From Chthoniobacterales bacterium (GTDB lineage Bacteria > Verrucomicrobiota > Verrucomicrobiia > Chthoniobacterales > UBA10450): a DNA stretch of 64,000 nt. Shown here piece by piece: positions 1-8,383 of the stretch. The position numbers were made by a program, and so were the translations under genes. How positions within the stretch are numbered: the first letter of the stretch is position 1; each line of letters begins with the position of its first letter. A model generated the notes under the pieces. It saw only the letters and a program-made list of their open reading frames with translations. It had not been told where the DNA came from and made no database searches. The stretch is taken from positions 62,001 through 126,000 of the forward strand of contig JACDGS010000005.1 in assembly GCA_013821455.1 (NCBI GenBank), in the 5' to 3' direction.

Positions 1-42
1 CACGTTATTTTTAGCGCACCCACTGAAGCGCTAACCCGTATG

Positions 43-129
43 TCATCCCGGGCGGAGTGAAGCGGAGTCGAGGGATCCGGTGGGACAACCGGAAACCCCG
101 CGGGATCCTTCGGCTTCGCTCGGGATGAC
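43..129. repeat. Interspersed hairpin repeat (REP-like), copy 1
   Basis: Two imperfectly complementary arms, TCATCCCGGGCGGAG...GAGGGATCC at the left and GGATCCTTCGGCTTCG...GGGATGA at the right, enclose a short spacer. Related copies are at 8637-8770 and 12801-12934, and a single arm at 36522-36548. No gene is seen in the first 218 bases besides this element. Confidence 0.8.
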
Positions 130-218
130 GAGCTGTAGGAGCGAAGGGGGAGCGCCTAACTCTCGCTTACCGGACGAGCCCATGCGCCCGTCCGCGCCTG
201 CCTAACGAAAAGCCAAAG

Positions 219-554
219 CTAGAACTTCAACTTCACCGGCTCGCCGTGCATTTCATTTGCGCAGGGCGCGTTGATGGGCACTCCGGCATCGGCATCGCTC
301 GGCTCAGTCAGCTTCTTATCGATCAGGTAACGCTCGACGTCCTCACCACTCACATCGGCCAGCATCTCTCCGTCAATCTCGACGCAGGGCGAAAGCGGTT
401 GACCGCTCTTGCTTTCCATCTCCCAGCGAAAGGCCGGGTTCTGAATGATGTCCTTTTCCGTGAAGGCAAGATTGTATTTCGCGAGCACGGCGCGCACGCC
501 GCCGCTCCAGCCGCAATGAGTTTTGAGATAGGCGGTGATTTGTGGCTTTTCCAT
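219..554 (-). CDS. Glutaredoxin-like protein with CGWS active site
   Basis: A 111-residue protein with a thioredoxin/glutaredoxin fold over about residues 1-80. The N-terminal strand is followed by Cys14-Gly-Trp-Ser17, which resembles the monothiol CGFS class rather than dithiol CPYC. A second family hallmark, the cis-proline loop before IDG, appears here as SPCVEIDG around residues 55-62, so a further Cys sits where TVP is usual. Monothiol glutaredoxins normally take part in iron-sulfur cluster handling or deglutathionylation; which applies here cannot be read from sequence. There is a 30-residue C-terminal tail without recognisable domain. The next gene on this strand upstream is the TraB-like gene 50 bases away. 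The fold is clear, the exact role is not. Confidence 0.8.
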   Translation of the reverse strand: MEKPQITAYLKTHCGWSGGVRAVLAKYNLAFTEKDIIQNPAFRWEMESKSGQPLSPCVEIDGEMLADVSGEDVERYLIDKKLTEPSDADAGVPINAPCANEMHGEPVKLKF

Positions 555-605
555 GCCGGCAAATTAGCACCGGCAAAAATTTCAGCCACCAGTTTCAGCA
601 GCGGG

Positions 606-1478
606 TCAGAGTTGAGTGATCGCGTAACCGCGGGCGCGCAGGAGAGCGAGCACGCCGTTCGGCCCGCCCATGTGCCCGGCGCCGACGACCACGAAACAGG
701 TGTGGCCGCTCTGCAGATCGCGCTCGATTCTCGGAATCCAATTGCGAGTGCGCGCGTCCAGCACCCGATCCTCGAACGCCGGGAAAATCGACAACTCTTT
801 GTGCGCATCACGCGCGATGGTTTCGACATCGCCGCGGCGCCAGGCGGCGAGCAGGGGCGACGGTGCGGAGGGATCCTGCGCGCCGGGAACCAGCGAAATG
901 AGGACCAGCACCTCGCCCTGATGATCGCTCAGTCCGGAAAAAACTTCGAGATGTTCCCGGGGCGATTCCAAGCCGGACATCGGTTTGTGATTCGCCCGCG
1001 CCCGGCGTTCGAGATAACTCTCCACGCCGAGATCCGACGAGAGACCATGCAACGCCGGATCCTCGAGAAGCAACGCGATGAACCACGGCCGGTAAACGGC
1101 GAACTTGCTTTCCGGCACTCTGAAGACCGCAAAGAGCCGTCGCAAATAATCGTAAGTCCGCGGGTCCACGTGATTTTTCAGGCTGTCGCCGCGCGGATAA
1201 TGCGCCTCTTTCTCGACGCGCTGCGCGAAGGCCTTCAAGCCCGCGAGATCGACCTCGAAAACCAACCGGTCCGAAGCCTCGAACGCGAGGTTGTAGGCGG
1301 CGGGCAACGGGTAATCGATTCCGCGAAGCGCGTGCACGGAGCCGCCGAGATAGAGGATGTGATTGTTAGGCGAGGTGACTTTCCAGACGCAGGCGTGATT
1401 CTCCGCCGCCCCCGCCGAGGCGAGATTCAGACTAACGAAGGCTGCGCCGAGAATGAGAACCTGCCGCCGGGAAAACAT
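606..1478 (-). CDS. TraB/GumN family exported protein
   Basis: A 290-residue member of the TraB/GumN family. The N-terminus has a SRRQVLIL segment followed by a hydrophobic stretch ending near AGAA, consistent with a Tat-like or Sec signal peptide and export. Family motifs are visible: GGSVHAL near residues 45-51, the EASDRLVFEVD strand-helix near 88-98, GLESPREHLEVF near the middle, and the C-terminal VVGAGHMGGPNG signature near residues 265-276. The family has an erythromycin-esterase/EreA-like fold and some members are metalloproteases, but for bacterial GumN-type proteins a substrate is not established. A short fragment resembling this family occurs beside the lysS remnant at about 3945-3986. 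Family assignment is confident, function is not. Confidence 0.85.
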   Translation of the reverse strand: MFSRRQVLILGAAFVSLNLASAGAAENHACVWKVTSPNNHILYLGGSVHALRGIDYPLPAAYNLAFEASDRLVFEVDLAGLKAFAQRVEKEAHYPRGDSLKNHVDPRTYDYLRRLFAVFRVPESKFAVYRPWFIALLLEDPALHGLSSDLGVESYLERRARANHKPMSGLESPREHLEVFSGLSDHQGEVLVLISLVPGAQDPSAPSPLLAAWRRGDVETIARDAHKELSIFPAFEDRVLDARTRNWIPRIERDLQSGHTCFVVVGAGHMGGPNGVLALLRARGYAITQL

Positions 1479-1569
1479 CGGCTCGCTCTAGCAGCGGCCC
1501 GGGCCGCTGACAAGCTTGGGCGCAGATTCCGCTCGCAGAATTTTCGCGAAACGTGTAAAGCGTGCGCCG

Positions 1570-2685
1570 ATGAAAATTCTCTGCCGCGCGCTCGGTTTCG
1601 GGTTGCTCTTTTTCGCCGGCGTCGCCCGCCTCGCCGCGCAGGAGCCGTCGATCGACAGCCTGCTCAAGAAGTTGCCGCCGCCCGAGAAGTTGATAAAAAA
1701 TCCTGCCCAGAGCGCGCTACAGCAGGAAGACCCGGCCTTCCAAAGCCCGACGGGGAAAAACCTCATGGAGGCCATAAAGCGGAAAGATTACCGAGGAGCG
1801 ATCGGTGCGTCCCATCACCTCACGCTCCTGTATCCCAAGAGCGCTTCCGTCCTCTCGGTCGATGCCGCCCTGCTCACGGTGACCCGGCAGATGAGCCTCG
1901 CGCAGAAGGAGCTCGAGCGCGCCGTCGTCCTGCAACCAAAATTCGGCTACGCCTGGTTCCTTCTTGGGGCAGTGCAAGCTGCGCAACAACAGGTCCCGGC
2001 GGCGCTTGGCAGCTATCAAAAATTCGCCGCGCTCGCCCCGAACAGCGCCGTGCCCTGGATCATGCTCAGCGCCTGTGAGGGGCGGCTGGGCCGGAAAGCC
2101 GAGTCGCTCGCTCACGCCGAGAAAGCGACCGTGCTGGCGCCAGCGCTTCTCTATTCGTGGGTGGAATTGGCGCGCGCGGAGAAAGCGCTCGGGCACCCGA
2201 CGGAAAGCCTGCACGCGCTCGCCCGCGCGGCCGACCTCGCTCCCGATAACGCCGGCATGCTGGCCACGATCGGGTTCGCCTACATCAACCTGAACCGAAT
2301 CCCCGACGCCGTCGGTCCGTTGCAACGCGCCGCGCATTTTTTGCCTAACAGCTACCTCGTGCAAACCCAGTTTGGTTTTTGTCTCGAGGAAACTGGGCAG
2401 ACTGCTCCCGCGATCGAACATCTGCGCCGCGGCACCAAGCTCGCGCCAAAATTTGCGCCGGCCTGGGAATACCTCGGCCTGGCCTATGCCCGGGAGGGCC
2501 GGCATCGCGATGCGGTGGACTCGCTCGAGCGCGCGGCCAAGCTCGCGCCCGCGCACCAGCTGACCTGGATGCATCTGGCGGAGGAATATCGCGCCCTCGG
2601 CCGCGTTGGCGACGCCGAGCAGGCGGCCCGCCGGGCTGCGCAGTTGCCCTCGGTTTCGCCTAACGAGAAAAGGAAAAAAGCCTGA
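1570..2685 (+). CDS. Secreted tetratricopeptide-repeat protein
   Basis: A 371-residue protein starting at the ATG at 1570, chosen because it begins directly with a signal peptide (MKILCRALGFGLLFFAGVA, cleavage near LAAQ); an in-frame start 54 bases upstream would bury it. From about residue 60 to the end it is built of roughly eight 34-residue TPR units, with the usual helix pairs and prolines (for example LQPKFGYAWFLLGAVQAAQ and LAPDNAGMLATIGFAYINL). TPR arrays are protein-binding scaffolds, so a periplasmic or outer-membrane adaptor role is the natural inference. The C-terminal SPNEKRKKA is encoded by a copy of the dispersed nonamer 12 bases before the stop. No partner is evident nearby. 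Confidence 0.85.
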   Translation: MKILCRALGFGLLFFAGVARLAAQEPSIDSLLKKLPPPEKLIKNPAQSALQQEDPAFQSPTGKNLMEAIKRKDYRGAIGASHHLTLLYPKSASVLSVDAALLTVTRQMSLAQKELERAVVLQPKFGYAWFLLGAVQAAQQQVPAALGSYQKFAALAPNSAVPWIMLSACEGRLGRKAESLAHAEKATVLAPALLYSWVELARAEKALGHPTESLHALARAADLAPDNAGMLATIGFAYINLNRIPDAVGPLQRAAHFLPNSYLVQTQFGFCLEETGQTAPAIEHLRRGTKLAPKFAPAWEYLGLAYAREGRHRDAVDSLERAAKLAPAHQLTWMHLAEEYRALGRVGDAEQAARRAAQLPSVSPNEKRKKA

Positions 2686-2703
2686 TTAGCAACTGTCGTT
2701 AGG
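2658..2703. terminator. Inverted pair of nonamers between convergent genes
   Basis: GCCTAACGA at 2658-2666 and TCGTTAGGC at 2695-2703 form a perfect 9-bp inverted repeat with a 28-base loop, spanning the ends of the TPR gene and the convergent methyltransferase gene. This resembles the way inverted DNA uptake sequences double as terminators in Neisseria. There is no clear U-tract, so a transcription-termination role is a guess. Confidence 0.35.
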
Positions 2704-3517
2704 CCAGTCTTGGCAGGAGCGCGTCGATCTCCTGCCAGCGCTTCTTCCAACCGTTGGGACTTACTTCAGACGGTAGCTCACGCAGATGAGCAACAAGTTG
2801 GCCTAACGAACGCCGATTCTCCGGCAACTTGATCGCTCCGATATTGCCGGCCCCGATTTTCTTATCCGGCCAGGAGTCGAAGACATACTTCGCCCCAAAC
2901 CGTGGCGTGTAAGCGTCACCGGCAAAATGTGGCAGGTCGATATCGTGCAGCAGAATCCAACCACTCGGCATCAATGATTGCAGTTGCAGGACATCGTGCA
3001 GGGGCCAGGGATGTTGATGATTGCCATCCACGAAAGCGAGGGTCAGCTCGTCGCCCCGCACCAGCTCGCGCGCATAAGTGGAATCACGCAGGGGGTGAAC
3101 CACAATCTGGCTTTGTAACTCTGGAGTAACTTGCGCGATGGCATACCCAATGGGCTGAGTCGTCGCACGTTTATCTTCCGTCTTTAAGTCTATCGTATGC
3201 AACAAGGGCCCGGTAAGGGGACGGCCTGACTCGTGCGCGCGCATAGCAATAACCTTTCCCAAAACCGCGGCGGAAAAGCCAGACGCGGTTCCTATCTCGA
3301 TTGCCAGTCTTGGCGCCAAGAGACTGGCGACGCCGCCGGCGAAAAACAGCTCGGCTCCGGTCATCATACTAAAAGGGAAACGTTCTCTTACTGTCACCTC
3401 ACGCAGAAACTCGACCTCTCCCGGCGCCGGCGCGCGGTGCGGCACGCCTAACGAATCGGCCAGACGATCGTACTCGGCCAAATAAGTCTCAGCGTTCGGA
3501 AGATGAAACGTCGTCAT
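2699..3517 (-). CDS. Class I SAM-dependent methyltransferase (Methyltransf_24-like)
   Basis: A 272-residue Rossmann methyltransferase. The SAM-binding motif I is AIEIGTASGFSAAVL near residues 72-86, and the motif II region LAFVDGNHQHPWPLHDV followed by GWILLHD is typical of the Methyltransf_24/cephalosporin-hydroxylase-like group. The acceptor cannot be predicted; members of this group are common in glycan and natural-product loci. A related domain occurs in the genes at 12252 and 17359. The stop codon TAA lies inside a dispersed nonamer (GCC TAA CGA). The gene converges on the TPR gene, separated by only 13 bases. Confidence 0.8.
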   Translation of the reverse strand: MTTFHLPNAETYLAEYDRLADSLGVPHRAPAPGEVEFLREVTVRERFPFSMMTGAELFFAGGVASLLAPRLAIEIGTASGFSAAVLGKVIAMRAHESGRPLTGPLLHTIDLKTEDKRATTQPIGYAIAQVTPELQSQIVVHPLRDSTYARELVRGDELTLAFVDGNHQHPWPLHDVLQLQSLMPSGWILLHDIDLPHFAGDAYTPRFGAKYVFDSWPDKKIGAGNIGAIKLPENRRSLGQLVAHLRELPSEVSPNGWKKRWQEIDALLPRLA

Positions 3518-3539
3518 GACACCACAACGCGCGCGCGTG

Positions 3540-3986
3540 TCACTCGCGCTTCGGCTTGAGGAGCGGGAAAAGAATGACGTCGCGAATCGATTCCGCGCCT
3601 GTCAGGAGCGTCGTTAGGCGATCGACCCCGAGCCCCCATCCACCCGCGGGCGGCATGCCGTGCTCGAGCGCGAGAAGGAAATCTTCATCCAGTTTTCGCG
3701 TCTCTTCGCCGGCTTGTTCGAGCAGACGGCGGCGTTGCACGAGCGGGTCGTTCAACCCGGAATAACCGGGCGCAATTTCCTGGCCGTTGATGATTAATTC
3801 AAAGACATCGACCAATGAGTCACCCTCCAGATTCTGTTTCGCCAATGGCACTAACTCTTTCGAACAATGAGTCACGAAGCAGGGATCGAAAGTCTTTTCT
3901 TCCACGAGGTTCTCGAAGACTTGCTGAGTTACTTCACCGGATTCGCTTCGAGGACGATCCGCTCGGAGGCGTCGAAAGCGCACCAA
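3540..3986 (-). pseudogene. Truncated second copy of lysS (C-terminal 131 residues)
   Basis: From about 3932 down to 3540 the reading frame matches residues 354-484 of the intact lysS at 5566-7020: 120 of 131 residues are identical by my alignment, whereas the DNA differs at many third positions. The remnant keeps class II motif 3 (GVDRL) and the SIRDVILFPLLKP tail but lacks the anticodon-binding domain and motifs 1 and 2, so it cannot aminoacylate. Similarity stops abruptly near TGAAGTAACT; upstream bases encode an unrelated segment in another frame that resembles the TraB/GumN family. The excess of synonymous change suggests the tail of a once-functional, diverged lysS, not a fresh tandem copy. 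The copies flank the GT39 gene. Confidence 0.85.
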
Positions 3987-3998
3987 AAAACATAGAGC

Positions 3999-5558
3999 TT
4001 AGAACCGGCAGACTACGATCGGCATCTGATCGGAAACCGCTCTGATTTCGGTCCGTTCAGCGCACATCTCGCGCTCGACGTTTTCCTGCCAAAGGGGACG
4101 CCGACCCGCCGGGTCTGCGGAGAAAATCGCAAAGCGAACCGCGTTCGTGCGGCGCGCTTCTTCGCTCAGGGCGCGGGTTTGCTCGCGATCGAGAAACGCC
4201 CGGGAGATCGGAACGATTCGCAAATTCGGAAAGCGATCGCGGTAAACCTCGAGCGCGGTCCGCGGATTGCCCCACTGCCCGTCGGCGAAAATGATACCAG
4301 GACGCTTTTCCTTCTCGAGCATCTTCACGACATCCGGGATGCCGAAGCCGGTCGGCCAGCCGCGCAGGTAATTGGCCCGCGCCCACGAGGTGCTGCGTTC
4401 GATATAGCGGGCCGGCGCGATTTTCATGAGCACGAGCTGGTAACTCCAAAAGGCGAGCAGCATCCCGGCGCCCGCCAGAAATCCGGCCCGGGCAAGGCGA
4501 AGCGAACCGACGGGCGCGAGCTCCCACACGAGCACTCCCGTCCGCGCCAGGAGCGGGAGAAGGGTGGCGATGACCGCGGTGTTGAAAAGGTATTCGTTGA
4601 ACCCGCGGAGAAGAAAAATAATTGCGCACGCACTCGTTAGGCAAATCGCCGCGAGCGCAATTTCCGGCAGATTTTTGCGACGCCAGGCAAGCCAGAGAAA
4701 GACACCGAAAAAGACCGGGACGAGCCAGGAATAGTAGGCGCCGCAATAATCCGCGACGAGCCGAAGGTTCGCGCCCCAGACCGCGGTGGGAAACTTCAAC
4801 AATTCTCCCGCACTCATCACCCAATGGCTGTTGAAACGCGCCCGGGCGGCGCCGAACTCGGAAGGCAAAATCAGGCCGGCGGTTATCTTTGCCAGGACGA
4901 TCACGACCGCGACGACCAGGAGGTTGAAAAGAAAATCCTTCCGCGCTCCGCGGCGAAATCGGGCGCAGGGAAGAAAAATTGCGACGACCAACAGGAGCGT
5001 CCCGGACTGTTTAAAAAGCAGGATCGCGCTCGAGCAAATCAACGCCGCGATCAACCAGAGCCAGCGGAATTTTTCCGGCCGCATCGCCTTGAGCAATGCC
5101 CAGTAAACAAAGGGGGCGGTCGAAAAGAGAAAGGTCTCGGCGATGAATTCGTTGTTATGAAAAAGGACCGGCGGACAGAGCGCGTAGAGCGCGGCGGCAA
5201 GCACGCCCTCGCGCTCACCGAAAAGTTCCTTCGCGAAAAGGTAGAACCCAAAAAATCCCCCGAGCGAAACGAGCAGAGCGACCGCGCGACCAGCGACGAG
5301 CGGATCGTTCCCCCAGCGAATGACCGGCGCAGCCAGCCAATATTGCAGCGGCGGTTTCCAATCACCGTAGGCGTTATCGATCGAGACGAATTTATTTTTC
5401 GCCCAGTCCGCATGGATGCGCTCCGCGTACTGCAGGTAGATCGCTTCGTCGTTGAAAATGGGGAAGGCCGTCAGGGTAAGGAGCCGGCTGAGAAGAAAAA
5501 AAGCGAGGGCGCAGAAAAACAGCCGCCGCCAGGACTTCTCGGCCGGAAGAAACGGCAT
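3999..5558 (-). CDS. GT39/ArnT-like membrane glycosyltransferase
   Basis: A 519-residue polytopic protein of the dolichyl/undecaprenyl-phosphate-sugar glycosyltransferase family (PMT_2, GT-C fold). The first transmembrane helix is followed by the catalytic first periplasmic loop with FNDEAIY near residues 36-42 and GDWKPPLQYWL near 65-75, both family hallmarks. About ten hydrophobic segments follow, then a soluble C-terminal domain from about residue 400. Such enzymes transfer a sugar from a polyprenyl-phosphate carrier to lipid A, protein or glycan on the outer face of the inner membrane. It starts 7 bases after the lysS stop, so the two are probably co-transcribed, and is followed by a lysS remnant. 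The acceptor is unknown. Confidence 0.85.
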   Translation of the reverse strand: MPFLPAEKSWRRLFFCALAFFLLSRLLTLTAFPIFNDEAIYLQYAERIHADWAKNKFVSIDNAYGDWKPPLQYWLAAPVIRWGNDPLVAGRAVALLVSLGGFFGFYLFAKELFGEREGVLAAALYALCPPVLFHNNEFIAETFLFSTAPFVYWALLKAMRPEKFRWLWLIAALICSSAILLFKQSGTLLLVVAIFLPCARFRRGARKDFLFNLLVVAVVIVLAKITAGLILPSEFGAARARFNSHWVMSAGELLKFPTAVWGANLRLVADYCGAYYSWLVPVFFGVFLWLAWRRKNLPEIALAAICLTSACAIIFLLRGFNEYLFNTAVIATLLPLLARTGVLVWELAPVGSLRLARAGFLAGAGMLLAFWSYQLVLMKIAPARYIERSTSWARANYLRGWPTGFGIPDVVKMLEKEKRPGIIFADGQWGNPRTALEVYRDRFPNLRIVPISRAFLDREQTRALSEEARRTNAVRFAIFSADPAGRRPLWQENVEREMCAERTEIRAVSDQMPIVVCRF

Positions 5559-5565
5559 GGAGTTT

Positions 5566-7020
5566 CTAGCTTCTCTTCGGCTTGAGGAGCGGGAAAAGAA
5601 TGACGTCGCGAATCGACTCCGCGCCGGTCAGGAGCATCGTTAGGCGATCGACTCCCAGACCGAAGCCGCCGGCCGGCGGCATGCCGTGTTCCAGCGCGAG
5701 GAGAAAATCTTCATCGAGCTTTTGCGTCTCTTCGCCGGCCTGCTCGAGGAGCCGACGGCGCTGCACGAAGGGATCGTTCAACTCGGAGTAGCCGGGCGCG
5801 ATCTCCTGGCCGTTGATGATTAGCTCGAAGACGTCGACTAGGGAATCGTCCTCCAGATTTTGCTTGGCCAGGGGGACCAGTTCCTTCGGGCAATGAGTGA
5901 CGAAGAGCGGATCGAACGTTTTCTCCTCGACCATCTTTTCGAAAACCTGCTGGGTCACTTCATAGTCCGCCATGCGTGGATTGATCTCAACGCCTAACGA
6001 GGTCGCCTTTTCGCGGCGTCCTTCACTCGTTAGGCTAAACCAGTCGCCGCCCGCGGCGGTGGCAACAAGGTCGCGATAGCGCGCACGACGCCACGGGCGC
6101 GCGAGATTTAGAGTGCGGATGAGATTGCCGTCGCTGTCGTGATGTTCTACCTCGAGGCCTCCTCTAACTATCAGCGCCAGATGACAGATCAATTCTTCGA
6201 CTAGCTCGGCCACCTTCTCGAAATCGGCATAAGCCCAATAGGCTTCGAGCATGGTGAACTCCGGGTTATGCCGGCGGGAGATTCCTTCATTGCGGAAATT
6301 ACGGTTCACCTCAAAGACTTTGTTGAACCCGCCAATAAGTAGCCGCTTGAGATATAACTCCGGCGCGATGCGCAGATAAAGATCAAGACCCAGCGCGTTA
6401 TGATGAGTGCGAAAAGGTTCCGCCGCGGCGCCGCCGGGCACCGCTTGGAGCATCGGCGTTTCTACTTCCTGAAAGCCGCGGGCTTCCAGGAACAGCCGCA
6501 TCTCGCGCAGGATGGTAATGCGCTGGGCAAAGATTTCACGCGAGCGTTCGTTAGTTACCAAGTCGAGATAACGCTGCCGGTAGCGCGCTTCCACATCCGT
6601 CAGGCCATGCCATTTTTCGGGTAGCGGCCGAAGAGTTTTCGCGAGCACTTCGAAGCTCTGCACTTTCAAAGTCGGTTCGCCAGTCTTAGTTAGGAAACAG
6701 GTTCCTTCCATCCCAATAAAATCCCCCAGGTCGAGTAACCCAAAGACTTCCATCCTTGCGGGACCTAACTCCTTCGCCTGGACATAGACCTGCAACCGGC
6801 CCGTAGCATCGCGCAGGTCGAGAAAGTGACTCTTCCCCATGTCGCGATGCGCCGTGATGCGGCCGGCGATGCGGCGCGTCTCGCCTTCGGCAAAACCCGC
6901 GCGCACTTCACCGATGTCGCCGCTCGTTTCAAAGCCACGACCATAAGGCGCTTCGCCTAACGACCGCAGCGTCTCGAGTTTTCGACGCCGCAGAGCGATG
7001 AGTTCGTTTTCGTCGTCCAT
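5566..7020 (-). CDS. lysS: Lysine--tRNA ligase, class II
   Basis: A 484-residue LysRS, close to the usual bacterial length. The N-terminal OB-fold anticodon-binding domain (IAGRITAHRDMGKSHFLDL, about residues 51-69) is followed by class II motif 1 around VETPMLQ, motif 2 at NRNFRNEGISRRHNPEFT (about 243-260) and motif 3 at GVDRLTMLLTG (about 456-466), ending SIRDVILFPLLKP. It charges tRNA-Lys in the cytoplasm. Three dispersed nonamers lie inside it, two of them (5990 and 6026) forming an inverted pair. A diverged copy of its last 131 codons lies downstream of the adjoining GT39 gene. Identification is firm. Confidence 0.97.
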   Translation of the reverse strand: MDDENELIALRRRKLETLRSLGEAPYGRGFETSGDIGEVRAGFAEGETRRIAGRITAHRDMGKSHFLDLRDATGRLQVYVQAKELGPARMEVFGLLDLGDFIGMEGTCFLTKTGEPTLKVQSFEVLAKTLRPLPEKWHGLTDVEARYRQRYLDLVTNERSREIFAQRITILREMRLFLEARGFQEVETPMLQAVPGGAAAEPFRTHHNALGLDLYLRIAPELYLKRLLIGGFNKVFEVNRNFRNEGISRRHNPEFTMLEAYWAYADFEKVAELVEELICHLALIVRGGLEVEHHDSDGNLIRTLNLARPWRRARYRDLVATAAGGDWFSLTSEGRREKATSLGVEINPRMADYEVTQQVFEKMVEEKTFDPLFVTHCPKELVPLAKQNLEDDSLVDVFELIINGQEIAPGYSELNDPFVQRRRLLEQAGEETQKLDEDFLLALEHGMPPAGGFGLGVDRLTMLLTGAESIRDVILFPLLKPKRS

Positions 7021-7041
7021 GAAAAATCCGACCTTTACTCG

Positions 7042-7848
7042 TTAGGCAGATTTGCCCCCGGCCGCGACCAGCTCTTCGCTGGAATAAAGGGCTGGGTCTT
7101 GCCGAAAGAAGTGTTGCAGCTCGCCGTATAGCTTGGGATGAAGCCGGCGCAGCGCATGCGGTCTTTCAAAGAATGCTTCTGTCGCTACGGCAAAGAACTC
7201 CGCGGGGTTGGTCGCGCCATAAGTATCGAGCAAAGTCGGGATACCAGTCTCGTCCGCCGAGCGCAGGAGCGAGAACTCAGTCCGCATCACCATCGCCCAT
7301 GAGCGCTCGTCTTCGCGCGAGGCGAGAGCAGGCACGCCATCCGCGGCGTAATCCTCGAAGTCTAACTGATGCGCGAATTCGTGAATGACCAGATTCTTGC
7401 CATCGGCGGGATCGTCCGCACCTTCCCGCGCGGCGTCCCAGGCTAAAACAAGCGAGCCCATTTGCCGATGAGTCTCACCTAAACGTCCGGTCCGGCCCTC
7501 GGTCCAGACCCCATCCTGGATATGTCTATTCTCATGCACGATATAGCCCGAAGGATAGACCAGGATAGTTAGGAGCCGCGGAAAATAATCGGTCCGCCGA
7601 TGCAGCAGCAACAGACAGGCTTGCGCCGCAATCGTGAGCCGAATCTCATCAGTGAGTTGTAAGCCGTCACAACCTTCGAAACGCTTCTCCGCGAGGAAGA
7701 CCTGGAGGTGGCCGAGTAACTCTCGCTGATCGTTAGGCGGGAGGCGGTCGAAGAACTTGACGTTGCGTGAGATGATCGCGCGCCAGGACGCGGGCACAGG
7801 CTGGGCGCGGAGCTGTTTCCGCTTACGCTCTCGCCAAATTCCAAACAT
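7042..7848 (-). CDS. mtfA: MtfA-type zinc-dependent peptidase
   Basis: A 268-residue member of the MtfA (DgsA anti-repressor) family. The ATG at 7848 is chosen because the protein then opens with MFGIWRERKRK, as in homologues. The zinc-binding HEFAHQLD motif is near residues 147-154, with the downstream glutamate in the EFFAVATEAFFE segment, matching the gluzincin-like M90 peptidases. In Escherichia coli MtfA binds Mlc and modulates glucose uptake; whether that applies here is unknown, since no Mlc or PTS gene is near. The stop codon TAA is supplied by a dispersed nonamer. lysS starts only 22 bases downstream of its end. Family assignment is strong. Confidence 0.9.
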   Translation of the reverse strand: MFGIWRERKRKQLRAQPVPASWRAIISRNVKFFDRLPPNDQRELLGHLQVFLAEKRFEGCDGLQLTDEIRLTIAAQACLLLLHRRTDYFPRLLTILVYPSGYIVHENRHIQDGVWTEGRTGRLGETHRQMGSLVLAWDAAREGADDPADGKNLVIHEFAHQLDFEDYAADGVPALASREDERSWAMVMRTEFSLLRSADETGIPTLLDTYGATNPAEFFAVATEAFFERPHALRRLHPKLYGELQHFFRQDPALYSSEELVAAGGKSA

Positions 7849-7896
7849 AGGTCGCAACTTAGCGGCGGAATCTCCGCGCGCCAAACCGGCGTGACG

Positions 7897-8328
7897 CTAA
7901 CGTTGCGCGGGGACGTAGATAGCCAGGCCATGCGCGCCGGTCCGCACCAAAGGCGCGGCACCGCTCGCTTCGCCGTTGACGGCAGTATTCCGCGAGTAAC
8001 CGCCGCCTCCGAAACCGAGGCCGATGGAGCCGCTCGGTTCGTCGCCCACCAGAGTGAGCAGGACGCCGTTGGCACCTACCTTGGCGGCCGCTTCTTTCAA
8101 GCGCTGAATGGCGTCGGCATCGGTCGCCTGACTCCCATGGAAAAAGCGCGCGCCACTGCTCGCGTCCAGAGTTGCGATGCGCTCAAAATGAGCCGGCGGA
8201 GTTCGATAAATCTGCACCTGCGCCGGATCGATCGGAGCCCGCGCCGTGCCGAGAAGATGAGATGAGCTACCCGCGCAACCAGACAAAAGAGAAACCGCGA
8301 GAAGAGTTAGGATAAAAGTAGGTCTCAT
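7897..8328 (-). CDS. Small lipoprotein, RcsF/DUF4156-like
   Basis: A 143-residue lipoprotein with a type II signal peptide: MRPTFILTLLAVSLLSGCAG with a LSGC lipobox, so Cys18 would be lipidated. The mature part contains AIQRLKEAAAKVGANGVLL, a helix-strand pattern seen in RcsF, DUF4156 and YbjQ-fold envelope proteins. A glycine-rich stretch (GLGFGGGGY) follows. It probably sits in the outer membrane or periplasm; a role in envelope stress sensing would be an analogy only. It ends 48 bases before the mtfA start and may be co-transcribed with it. Confidence 0.65.
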   Translation of the reverse strand: MRPTFILTLLAVSLLSGCAGSSSHLLGTARAPIDPAQVQIYRTPPAHFERIATLDASSGARFFHGSQATDADAIQRLKEAAAKVGANGVLLTLVGDEPSGSIGLGFGGGGYSRNTAVNGEASGAAPLVRTGAHGLAIYVPAQR

Positions 8329-8383
8329 GGGTGACGCAACGAGTTATGGCAGAGTTAGCGGCGAATAAAATAATGGGACAAAC

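Noticed and set aside
246-2078. Long plus-strand open frame of 610 codons
   Set aside because: It lies antisense to the glutaredoxin and TraB-like genes, has no family pattern and is Arg/Pro/His-rich, as expected of a shadow frame in GC-rich DNA.
3540-3986. Functional LysRS paralogue such as EpmA/GenX
   Set aside because: EpmA has motifs 1 and 2 and about 325 residues; this remnant keeps only the last 131 residues of LysRS.
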